Below, piece by piece: positions 7,843 through 15,715 of a DNA stretch of 25,004 nucleotides. The stretch is from NCBI GenBank assembly GCA_002493835.1, contig DLAA01000080.1, positions 3,217 through 28,220 of the forward strand. The letters run 5' to 3'. The stretch comes from Lachnospiraceae bacterium UBA7060. GTDB taxonomy: Bacteria > Bacillota > Clostridia > Lachnospirales > Lachnospiraceae. The notes under the pieces were generated by a model. That model made no database searches and was not told the origin of the DNA. It saw nothing but the letters and a program-made list of their open reading frames with translations. Numbering within the stretch: the stretch's first letter is position 1; the number at the start of each line of letters is the position of its first letter. A program made the position numbers and the translations under genes.

Positions 7843-9429
7843 CTATTTGGTTTTTACCGGAATCTCCATCCCGCTCTTAAAAGCGAACCGCACATCTTCC
7901 TTGCCGTAGACCGTCACAAAATCCACCATGGCATACCAGGCACCCTCGTCAAAATAATCCACCTGCTCCGGCAGGCTCCGCAGCACATCCATGAAGTTCT
8001 CCATCATTTTCCGCTGTGCTTGTTTCTCAGTGATGGCTGCCTGCACCTCCTCCAGCCGTGCTTTCGCCGTTTCAAACCGCTCCACCAGGGCATCATAGCG
8101 TTTTGCGTATTCGTCCTGGTTCTGCGCAACGCGGGCATTTTCCCCAATGCATTTCTGTATCAGTTCCGCCGCCACGCTCATCTCCCCATTAAGCTGCCGC
8201 GCCTCCGCCTCCAGCTCCCCGGTTTCAAATGCCGTGTCCCTGATTTCCTCAAAGCCCGCAAGGATGCGGCTCTTTTCCCGGTTGATGGTATTCAGTGCCT
8301 TTATGAAAAGCTGCCGGATGGTTTCCTCGTCCAGATGCGGCGTGGTGCATTTCTCCCCGCCGTCAAATTTGTGGTTGCACTGCCAGACCACCTTCCGGTA
8401 TTTATCGTTGGAATGCCAGACCTTGGAACCGTACCAGCCCCCGCAGTCTCCGCACCGGATTTTGCTGGAGAAGATGCTCACACAGCTATTCCGGCTGTTC
8501 CCCTTGCCTCGTGACTGCATCAGCACCTGCACGTTATCAAAGACCGAAGGGGGTATGATTGCTTCGTGGTTTCCCTCCACATAATACTGCGGCACTTCAC
8601 CCTCGTTCTTCTTTTTCTTTTTGGAAAGGAAATCCGTGGTGTAGACTTTCTGCAGGAGCGCATCTCCTTTGTACTTTTCGTTTGTAAGGATAGATTCCAC
8701 CACCGCCTTGCCCCATACCTTTTTGCCGCCCGGTGTTGGTATGCCTTTTTCCGTCAGGATTTTGGCTATCTGGTATGGCGACCTGCCCTGCAGGAAAAGT
8801 CCGTAGATTTCCCGCACGATTTTCGCCTGTTCCTCGTTGACGACAAGGTTCCCGTCCTCGCCCCGGTCATAGCCGAGGAACCTTCCGAACGGCACCGTGA
8901 CTTTGCCGTCTGCAAACCGCTTCCTCATGCCCCAGGTACAGTTTTCTGAAATGCTCCTGCTCTCTTCCTGCGCCAAAGAGGACATGATGGTGATCAGCAG
9001 CTCGCCCTTAGAATCGAACGTCCAGATATTCTCCTTTTCAAAGTAACATTCCGTGCCGTTGTCCTTCAGCTTCCGTATGGTGGAAAGGCTGTCCACCGTG
9101 TTCCTCGCAAACCGCGACACGCTCTTGGTGATGATGAGGTCTATCTTCCCATCCAGGGCATCTTCCACCATTTTGTTAAATCCCTCGCGGTGGCGTGTAG
9201 AAGTTGCGCTGATGCCTTCATCCGAATACAGCCCGACAAATTCCCAATCCTCCCGGCTCTGTATGTAGGAGGTATAATAATCGCATTGGGCGGCGTAGCT
9301 GGTCTGCTGGTCTTCCATGTCGGTGCTGACACGGGCATAGCCTGCCACCTTCCGCTTTTTCCGGCTGCTGATCGGGTCCGCTGTGAAGCGGTTGCGTGTG
9401 GCCGGTATTGTTGTCACATTTTTTGCCAT
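7843..9429 (-). CDS. Large serine recombinase, intact
   Basis: This is a complete 528-residue site-specific recombinase. The catalytic core has YARVSTD with the nucleophile Ser35, DEGISAT (about 70-76) and SVSRFARNT with Arg106 and Arg109. The recombinase domain follows (about 185-300). A zinc ribbon has Cys326, Cys329, Cys351 and Cys361, then a coiled coil (about 410-480) and a C-terminal tail ending GMEIPVKTK. The ATG has GGGAGG eight bases upstream, and it overlaps the 3' end of the upstream recombinase by 16 bases, so the two form one translational unit. The C-terminal part is very similar to the partial recombinase at the right window edge. It is the only complete recombinase visible and the likely engine for mobility here. 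Confidence 0.95.
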   Translation of the reverse strand: MAKNVTTIPATRNRFTADPISSRKKRKVAGYARVSTDMEDQQTSYAAQCDYYTSYIQSREDWEFVGLYSDEGISATSTRHREGFNKMVEDALDGKIDLIITKSVSRFARNTVDSLSTIRKLKDNGTECYFEKENIWTFDSKGELLITIMSSLAQEESRSISENCTWGMRKRFADGKVTVPFGRFLGYDRGEDGNLVVNEEQAKIVREIYGLFLQGRSPYQIAKILTEKGIPTPGGKKVWGKAVVESILTNEKYKGDALLQKVYTTDFLSKKKKKNEGEVPQYYVEGNHEAIIPPSVFDNVQVLMQSRGKGNSRNSCVSIFSSKIRCGDCGGWYGSKVWHSNDKYRKVVWQCNHKFDGGEKCTTPHLDEETIRQLFIKALNTINREKSRILAGFEEIRDTAFETGELEAEARQLNGEMSVAAELIQKCIGENARVAQNQDEYAKRYDALVERFETAKARLEEVQAAITEKQAQRKMMENFMDVLRSLPEQVDYFDEGAWYAMVDFVTVYGKEDVRFAFKSGMEIPVKTK

Positions 9430-11144
9430 GTCTGCGTCCTCCCTTCCCGAAAGTGGTATTCCAGGCTGCCGTCCTCCAGCGCCACGATTTCCTCTATCTG
9501 CCTTTCAAACTCTGCCCCGTCAAATTCCTCCATGCCCATCATATACGCCGAGACCTTGCGGATATTGGAATCCACAAAATCCTGCCCGCGGCATTCCGTC
9601 CGGACTCTTGATTTGCCGGAACACCTCCAGTACACATATTTCTCATAACAGGTATATCTATGGTAGATGTTTCCGCAGGAAGCACACCGTATCTTCCCCT
9701 CAAATTCATCTGTGGAAGTGGCCTCGTGCCTGTTGCTCCGGAGTTTCAGCGTTTCATAAGTCCTGACCGTTCCGTCCTTCAGATGGAAGTCTATGCTTCC
9801 GGTCTTCTGCACGGTCATCCGCTCCAGGGTTTCCCTGAAAAAATCTTCGCTGAAAACCTCCTGCCCCATGACTTTGCAGAAAATGTCTTTTATATCCACA
9901 TCCGCATAGTTTACGCTGTCGCAGGTCACTCCGTGGCTGCTCTTGGCCCTGCAGTACCAGTAAAGATGCCCGCCGTCCGAAGTGTCGCTCACTGCCCTTC
10001 CAAAACGCCTGCCGCATACCCCACAGAATATCTTCCCATCAAAAAGATGTGACGGCCTTTTCCTTACCGGCTTGTCAGATGTTTTCGGTTTTACGGGTTC
10101 CGGAGGCATCTCCCACACCTTCGTTTCCCCACCGTAAAACCGCACCTCAAGGCTGCCGTCCGGGAGGGCAGTCATCCCTTTTACCGATTCTTCAAATGCG
10201 CCCCCGTCAAAACCATCCGTTCCCATCAGCCCCGCGCATATCTCCCGGAGCTGCTTTTCGGAATAATTGTGTGACTTACAGGTAATCCCCTTTTCTTTCT
10301 TTGCCCTGCAGAACCATTTCACATATTCCCTCCCCTTAACAATGGAAGAACGCCGTGTGTAGGAACGCCCGCAGATGCCGCATTTTATCTTCCCCGTAAA
10401 TGGATAGGTTGGATTTACGGATGCCGCACGTCTTTCTATCTCTGCCTGTACCTCCGCCCAGGTTCCACGGTCAAGGATGGCCTCGTGGCAGTCCTCCATG
10501 TAATACTGCGGTAGCTGTCCCTGGTTTTTCACTTTGTTCTTTGTAATGGGGTCCTCCATAAAGCATTTCTGCCGCCGGATGTCCCCTGCGTAGATTTCAT
10601 TGCGTATCATTACATTTAAGGAACCCTCTGCAAACTCACAGCCCTTCACTGTGGTAAGCCCGGCTCCGTTTAATGCCTTTGCGATTTCCCGGAGCGAACG
10701 CCCCTCAAGGTACATAGCAAATATCCACCGGACGGTTTCCGCCTCCTCTGGAATAATGACATACTGTTTCAGTCCTTCATCATATCGGTAGCCGAGGATG
10801 TGCTTGTTTGCAGTCCCTATCTCCCCCGACTGGAATCTTTTCCGGATTCCCCATTTCGAGTTTTCCGAAATGCTCCGGCTCTCCTCCTGTGCGAAAGACG
10901 CAAGGATGGAGAGCATCAGCTCCCCGTCGCCGGAAAAGGAATGGATATTTTCCTTTTCAAACCGCACCTCCACGCCGATTTCCTTTAAATGCCTGACCGT
11001 GGAGAGCAGGTCTACCGTGTTCCTCGCAAACCTCGATATGCTCTTGGTCAGAATAATGTTGATTTTCCCTGCCTCGCAGTCCGCAATGAGGCGGTTAAAT
11101 TCCTCACGCTTTGCCGTCCCGGTGCCGCTGATCCCGAAATCTAT
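9414..11144 (-). pseudogene. Serine recombinase with three zinc ribbons, N-terminus missing
   Basis: These 576 residues are open from the codon after a TAG at the junction, beginning IDFGISGTGTAKREEF. They retain SISRFARNT and SFAQEESRSISE but lack the N-terminal strand with the catalytic Ser, so the product should be inactive. The C-terminal half is a threefold repeat: each unit has a CxxC zinc ribbon (CGICG, CGVCG, CASCG), a later Cys pair, an FDG-type helix region and a strand ending such as DGSLEVRFYGG, GSIDFHLKDG and DGSLEYHFREG. Its stop overlaps the start of the intact recombinase, so the pair once formed an operon. A GTG at 10973 could begin a shorter product lacking most of the catalytic domain. 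Confidence 0.87.
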
Positions 11145-11239
11145 CTAATAGCCGTCTTTGATACAATGTAACTTTGCCCCAAACCTTTTAATTTTGCCTT
11201 ATACTTTTTAATTTTGCCCCCATACTTTTTAACTTTGCC
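11139..11239. mobile_element. Element end / insertion junction inside a recombinase gene (copy 2)
   Basis: ATCTATCTAATAGCC (11139-11153) interrupts the recombinase frame at the codon equivalent to that at 7704. TTTGATACAAT and four AT-rich direct repeats follow, with GCC ends at 11178, 11198, 11218 and 11239, so they are spaced 20, 20 and 21 bp. The best units are ACTTTTTAATTTTGCC and ACTTTTTAACTTTGCC. The last unit runs into CTCCGAGGGG, much as copy 1 runs into CTCCAAAGGGG. I interpret this as the end of a second, related element that carries the transport island. Confidence 0.65.
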
Positions 11240-11284
11240 TCCGAGGGGTGTACACGGAATAAAATGCGTTGCTAAAAATCTGTT

Positions 11285-11333
11285 TTTGTGCAGAAAAAGC
11301 ACAAAATAAGACGGCTTGGAAATCCAAACCGCC
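11285..11333 (-). terminator. Terminator after the winged-helix gene
   Basis: Minus-strand GGCGGTTTGG and CCAAGCCGTC (11310-11333) pair with G-U wobbles around ATTT, then TTATTTTGTG. A second small hairpin (GTGC/GCAC with T-rich loop, to about 11288) follows. It would end the long ECF/ABC operon. Confidence 0.55.
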
Positions 11334-11342
11334 ATATAGCCT

Positions 11343-11768
11343 TTATTCAGAACTGACCTCGAAGCAATACCCGACCTCCCTCACGCACCGGATGGTAAAC
11401 GGCGCATCCGGCTCCGCCTCGTACAGCTTTTCCCGCAGATGGCGGATATGGCATCCGATGGCGTTGCTCTCATCCCCATAGGCGTCCTCTCCCCAGACCT
11501 TCCGATATATCTGGTCATATGTAAGCACCTGCCCCCTGTTTGCCGCAAGCAGGCACAAAAGGTCATACTCTTTCGTGGTGAGGTTGATCTCCCTGCGGTC
11601 ACGGTAAATCTTTCTCCGCCCAGGATAAATCTCCAGCCCCGGAAGTGACAGCATCGGCTCGTCCTTCACCCGCAGGCATTCGATGTCAGGATGGGATTCC
11701 ACTATCTCCATGATTTTGTCGAAGATATCGGAATCGCTGTCATGTATTTCAAATACCACTATACGCAC
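11343..11768 (-). CDS. Orphan OmpR-type winged-helix regulator
   Basis: This 141-residue protein has a short N-terminal segment (about 1-48) and a Trans_reg_C winged-helix domain (about 45-138). Seen landmarks are LTTKEYDLLCLLAANRGQVL, YDQIYRKVWGEDAYGDESNA, the recognition helix IGCHIRHLREKL and the wing IRCVREVGYCFE. It lacks the receiver domain and phospho-acceptor Asp. The start is a GTG with GGGAGGTGA seven bases upstream. It is 17 bases downstream of the DtxR-like gene, so it may be the last gene of that operon, but it also abuts the element end. Similar orphan regulators are common in Clostridia mobile elements, so it may control element genes rather than transport. Confidence 0.85.
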   Translation of the reverse strand: MRIVVFEIHDSDSDIFDKIMEIVESHPDIECLRVKDEPMLSLPGLEIYPGRRKIYRDRREINLTTKEYDLLCLLAANRGQVLTYDQIYRKVWGEDAYGDESNAIGCHIRHLREKLYEAEPDAPFTIRCVREVGYCFEVSSE

Positions 11769-11785
11769 AATGCTGTCACCTCCCT

Positions 11786-12160
11786 CTACTTTGGCTTCAT
11801 AAAATATCTTTGCAGTTTTTGGAAACTCTCATCACTGATAGCGTGTTCAATCCTACAGGCATCCTCCTCTGCGGTCGTTTCATTGACACCTGCCGCGATA
11901 AGATGCTCTGTAAAAAATTGATGCCGCTCATAGATTTTCCCGGCAATTTCACGTCCTTCTTCTGTCAAGTGCAGGAATCCGTCCTTATCCACTGTAAGGA
12001 AACCGCCATCCCGCAATACACCCACCGCATGGCTGATGCTTGGCTTGCTGAAGCCCATGTGCCGGGCAAGGTCCACGGAACGCACCGCACTTTCTCCCAT
12101 CTGCTTTTGCAGTATCAGTATAGCTTCCAAATAGTCCTCGCCCGACGCATGAATCTTCAT
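11786..12160 (-). CDS. DtxR/MntR-family metal-dependent repressor, short form
   Basis: This 124-residue metalloregulator has a winged helix-turn-helix (about 23-66: VRSVDLARHMGFSKPSISHAV, then GFLTVDKDGFLHLT) and a dimerisation/metal domain (about 72-120). The motif ACRIEH supplies Cys102, Glu105 and His106, numbered and spaced as in DtxR. Asp9 in GEDYLEAI falls where MntR has Asp8 and DtxR has Met10, so the ligand set is mixed. There is no C-terminal SH3-like domain, as in other short forms. It is the gene after the first ABC pair, with a 11-base gap and AAGGAGG before the ATG. It probably senses Fe(II) or Mn(II) and represses the transport genes; the metal is not decided by sequence. Confidence 0.9.
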   Translation of the reverse strand: MKIHASGEDYLEAILILQKQMGESAVRSVDLARHMGFSKPSISHAVGVLRDGGFLTVDKDGFLHLTEEGREIAGKIYERHQFFTEHLIAAGVNETTAEEDACRIEHAISDESFQKLQRYFMKPK

Positions 12161-12171
12161 ATTGCCCTCCT

Positions 12172-13917
12172 TTATGCAAGGCTCCAGCCGGATGACTTTT
12201 CACGGATATCCACAAAATCCCGATAGATTCCGGCCTTTGCCATAAGCTCGTCATGTGTGCCCTGTTCACTGATACGCCCATCCGCAATCACCAGAATCTG
12301 ATCGGCCTCCCGAATCGTGTTCAGGCGATGTGCTATCACAAGCAGGGTCTTACCCTTCACCAGTTCACTGATAGCCTCCTGAATGTAGCTTTCGTTGTCC
12401 GTATCGACGCTGGCGGTCGCTTCGTCCAATATTACAATCGGTGCATCCTTCAATATACAGCGGGCAATCGAAATACGCTGCTTTTCCCCGCCGGACATGG
12501 TAGCCCCGCCCTCGCCAACTACAGTCTGAAATCCTTCCGGCAGTGCCATAATAAAATCATAGCACCGGGCCTTCTTCGCCGCCTCGTAAACCTCCTGTTC
12601 CGTAGCGTCCGGTTTTCCCATACTGATATTGTTATAAATCGTGTCCTGAAACAAATATACACGCTGAAAAACCATACTAATCTGATTCATCAATTCAAAA
12701 AGCGGAACATTCCGGATATCCGTGCCACGAACCGTTACCTTGCCAGATTTCACATCCCATAAACGGGCTAACAGGTTTGCGATAGTAGATTTACCGCCTC
12801 CGGACGGCCCCACAAGTGCAGTCATTGTATTTTTCTTCATAGAGAAATTGACATTATGCAGCACTTTTTTGTCCTGATAGGCAAAAGCCACATGGTCAAA
12901 GCAGACCTCCGGATAATCAGGATTTGCTTTGGAAATATGCTGTGTACCCTTATCCGGCAATTCCGTTTCATTCAGGACTTCGTCAATCCGGTCTAAAGCA
13001 GCGTTCATAACCGTAAGCCTGGATGCCTCGCCATACAATGCTTTTAACGGCCCGAACAGGTCAAAGACAAAGAGCAGCACGCCAAGCAGATAAGGCAGAG
13101 AAAGTACGCCGCTTTGTTCAAGCCAGACAGAGAGTGCAAAAATGGCAGCAACCCCAAACGCATACAAAATATTCAGCCCTCTTGTCCAGGGTGTCATTTT
13201 CCTCTCAAATTCGGTTGATGTATCTCTGGAACGTCTAAAATTTTCAGTCAGTTCTTCCGATTTTTCTCCAATCAGGTTATAACTCTTAATCACACCAATT
13301 CCCTCGGCGAACGAAAGAACCGCATCCGTCAAATGCTCGCTTTGATCCTGCCGCCCTGCGGCTTCCTTCAGGGAAACCTTATTCATTCCCTTTGCAACAA
13401 GTGATGCAAGCAGCGTCACGATTGCAGCGATCAGGCCAAGCCGCCAGTCCAGAAAGAACATAAATACCAGCAGGATAAGGGCAGAGAGCATATAGCTCAT
13501 CATATTGCCGAGGGTACTCATGGCAGCTTCTTCAATGAACACCATATCTGTGCTGAGTACAGAGCTGATTTTCCCGATATTGCCGGATGTAAAATATCCC
13601 ATCGGCAGCTTGCGGAGATGTCCGCCAAGCTCCATTCTTTTATCTGTAAAAATCATATATCCTGCGGCACTTTGCAGCCTGTCACATAGATAATGGACAA
13701 CGGCCTGTGCAACCACCACGGCAGCAAGCCCAAACCCTATATACAGACAATCCGTTCCTGTCAAAGTATTCTGATAGAAACCTGAGAGTACAAGAAACGC
13801 TAAAAATATAGGCATTTTTGCAAGTATGGATTCTATAAAGGCACATAAAAACGCTCCCTGAATCCGGTCCTTATATTTACCGGAAAGATTTAAAATTCTT
13901 GAAAACAGTGCAAGCAT
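12172..13917 (-). CDS. ABC transporter, fused permease/ATPase, first pair subunit A
   Basis: This 581-residue half-transporter has an exporter-fold membrane domain (about 1-310, roughly six segments) followed by an ATPase. Walker A is GPSGGGKST (370-378), the Q-loop is in ISMVFQ, the signature is MSGGEKQ (474-480), Walker B is VILDEA (495-500) and the H-loop His is 530. All catalytic residues are intact. The ATG follows the upstream stop with no gap (TAAATG), so it is coupled to subunit B and the two should form a heterodimer. Exporter-fold pairs beside ECF and DtxR genes include siderophore importers of the YbtPQ/IrtAB kind, so import of a metal chelate is as likely as export. It is most like the gene at 19951. 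Confidence 0.92.
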   Translation of the reverse strand: MLALFSRILNLSGKYKDRIQGAFLCAFIESILAKMPIFLAFLVLSGFYQNTLTGTDCLYIGFGLAAVVVAQAVVHYLCDRLQSAAGYMIFTDKRMELGGHLRKLPMGYFTSGNIGKISSVLSTDMVFIEEAAMSTLGNMMSYMLSALILLVFMFFLDWRLGLIAAIVTLLASLVAKGMNKVSLKEAAGRQDQSEHLTDAVLSFAEGIGVIKSYNLIGEKSEELTENFRRSRDTSTEFERKMTPWTRGLNILYAFGVAAIFALSVWLEQSGVLSLPYLLGVLLFVFDLFGPLKALYGEASRLTVMNAALDRIDEVLNETELPDKGTQHISKANPDYPEVCFDHVAFAYQDKKVLHNVNFSMKKNTMTALVGPSGGGKSTIANLLARLWDVKSGKVTVRGTDIRNVPLFELMNQISMVFQRVYLFQDTIYNNISMGKPDATEQEVYEAAKKARCYDFIMALPEGFQTVVGEGGATMSGGEKQRISIARCILKDAPIVILDEATASVDTDNESYIQEAISELVKGKTLLVIAHRLNTIREADQILVIADGRISEQGTHDELMAKAGIYRDFVDIREKSSGWSLA

Positions 13918-15702
13918 TTACTTCCCCTCCTTTGCGGTATTTACTTTCCATTCTGCGCTGTCCTGCGCCGCCTTCCATAATTTCTGGTATTCCCCGCAGG
14001 TCTGCAGCAGTTCCTGATGAGTGCCTGTTGCGGCCAGTTTTCCGTGTGCTATCACACAAATCTGGTCAGCGTTCATAATAGCAGGAAGTTTATGGGCAAT
14101 CACAAACAGGGTTTTCCCCTTTACCAGTTCTGCAATCGCAGCCTCCATTTTTTCCTCGTTCTCCGGATCGGCATATGCGGTCGCTTCATCAAGTACAATG
14201 ATGGGGGCATTTTTCAAGATTGCACGGGCCAGGGATATGCGCTGGCGCTGTCCGCCGGAAAGCATCTTGCCGGAATCACCGGCCATGGAGCGGATTCCCT
14301 GCGGCAATTTTTCAAGAAATTCCATGCATTGTGCTTTTTTCGCAGCTTCAAGGACTTCTTCATCCGTAGCGTCCGGCTTTCCCATCCGTATATTTTCAAG
14401 CAGAGAAGTATTAAACAGATACTGATCCTGTGCTACATATGAAATCTGACTGTTTAATGCCTCCAGGCTCATTTCCGTTAATTTCTGCCCGCCAATAGAA
14501 ATGCTTCCCTGCTGTGGATCATAATAGTGAATCAGCAGCTTTGCCAGCGTACTTTTTCCAGAACCCGATTCACCGACCAGTGCCGTTTTCTGTCCTGCTT
14601 TTACGGTAAAGCTGACATCTGTGATTACTTCATCCATTGTCGCCACCGGCTTTCCATCCGGCCCCGGCTGGATTTTCTCGTATCCAAAGGTGATATGATC
14701 AAAACTAATATCAAGGTTCTTCCCATGGAAAGCATCGTCTGTCTGATTTAGGGGCGCTGTTTCCAACACCTGCTCCAAAGCGGAAATCTTATAGTTAAGC
14801 TGCGGCATAGTCGGTAGGAACCCTAATGACTTTAACAGCGGAATTCCGATACTAAGCGACAGGCAGAGAATGAGAATCAAATCCGGCAGCGTGGATAATC
14901 CGGAAAGGACAAACCATGCGCCCAAAGGCAGCGTAAGGATAACCGTGCAGGGAAGCAGGCTGCTGTAAACCGCCATCCAAGGCCATGCCGCTTTATACCA
15001 TTCCAATGTATAATCCCGATAGTCGGAAATATCCCTGCGGAAACGCTCATAAGATTCAGCATCCTTGTTAAACACTTTCACCACTTCCATGCCGTTGATG
15101 TACTCAATGATGGTATTGTTCATTTTCTGCCCCGCCATATAGTACGGCCCCATTTTCTTCATGCCGACAGAATACATAATCATCATAGCCGCAAAACTGA
15201 CCGGGATTGACGCAAGGGATAATAAGGCCAGTTTCCAGTCTATAAAGAACATGGCTACATAAATAGCCAGCGGAATCATAAGGTTGGCAATCCCTTCCGG
15301 CAGGGAGTGTGCCAGCAGCACTTCCAGACTGTCCACATCATCCACAAACAGCTTTTTAACTGTGCCTGTTCCCTTGTCCTGGATAAAACCAAGCGGCAGG
15401 GATTCAAAGCGTTTCTGCAAGGCGGTACGCAGCCGAAGCAGCGTATTATAAGCGGCTTTATGGGAGACATTCAATCCCCACCCATAAAGAACAGCCTGCA
15501 GGACCAGACAAACCAATACGCCAATTACCCGTGAAGACACATACCCGCTCCCCACAGCCTCACCCATAACGAGCGGTGAAATCACCTGATAAGCCAGCAC
15601 AAAGGGCAGGACACCCATAAGGACACTAAGCAGCACAATAAATGTTGCACTGTATAAGTCTTTCTTGTGCGGCCCCGCATACTCAAATACTTTTTTGAAC
15701 AT
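13918..15702 (-). CDS. ABC transporter, fused permease/ATPase, first pair subunit B
   Basis: This 594-residue half-transporter has a membrane domain at about 1-315 and an ATPase with Walker A GESGSGKST (377-385), signature LSGGQRQ (481-487), Walker B IIVLDEA (501-507) and His537. The residues after Walker B read TAYADPENE, differing from the usual S-x-L-D loop and nearly matching TAFADPDNE in the gene at 21680. This places the two B-type subunits in one subfamily. The ATG has AAGGAGG upstream and the gene starts 13 bases after the ECF ATPase stop. With subunit A it would form a membrane heterodimer using ATP to move one substrate, inferred to be a metallophore or a related small molecule. Confidence 0.92.
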   Translation of the reverse strand: MFKKVFEYAGPHKKDLYSATFIVLLSVLMGVLPFVLAYQVISPLVMGEAVGSGYVSSRVIGVLVCLVLQAVLYGWGLNVSHKAAYNTLLRLRTALQKRFESLPLGFIQDKGTGTVKKLFVDDVDSLEVLLAHSLPEGIANLMIPLAIYVAMFFIDWKLALLSLASIPVSFAAMMIMYSVGMKKMGPYYMAGQKMNNTIIEYINGMEVVKVFNKDAESYERFRRDISDYRDYTLEWYKAAWPWMAVYSSLLPCTVILTLPLGAWFVLSGLSTLPDLILILCLSLSIGIPLLKSLGFLPTMPQLNYKISALEQVLETAPLNQTDDAFHGKNLDISFDHITFGYEKIQPGPDGKPVATMDEVITDVSFTVKAGQKTALVGESGSGKSTLAKLLIHYYDPQQGSISIGGQKLTEMSLEALNSQISYVAQDQYLFNTSLLENIRMGKPDATDEEVLEAAKKAQCMEFLEKLPQGIRSMAGDSGKMLSGGQRQRISLARAILKNAPIIVLDEATAYADPENEEKMEAAIAELVKGKTLFVIAHKLPAIMNADQICVIAHGKLAATGTHQELLQTCGEYQKLWKAAQDSAEWKVNTAKEGK

Positions 15703-15715
15703 CGTGTAAGCCTCC

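Noticed and set aside
11169..11239. Possible CRISPR array
   Set aside because: Units are about 16 bases with 4-5 base gaps, too short for repeats and spacers, and no cas gene is present.
12172..15702. A multidrug or lantibiotic exporter as the primary call for the first ABC pair
   Set aside because: The fold allows it, but the shared operon with an ECF importer and a DtxR-like regulator makes metal-chelate transport more likely; it remains an alternative.
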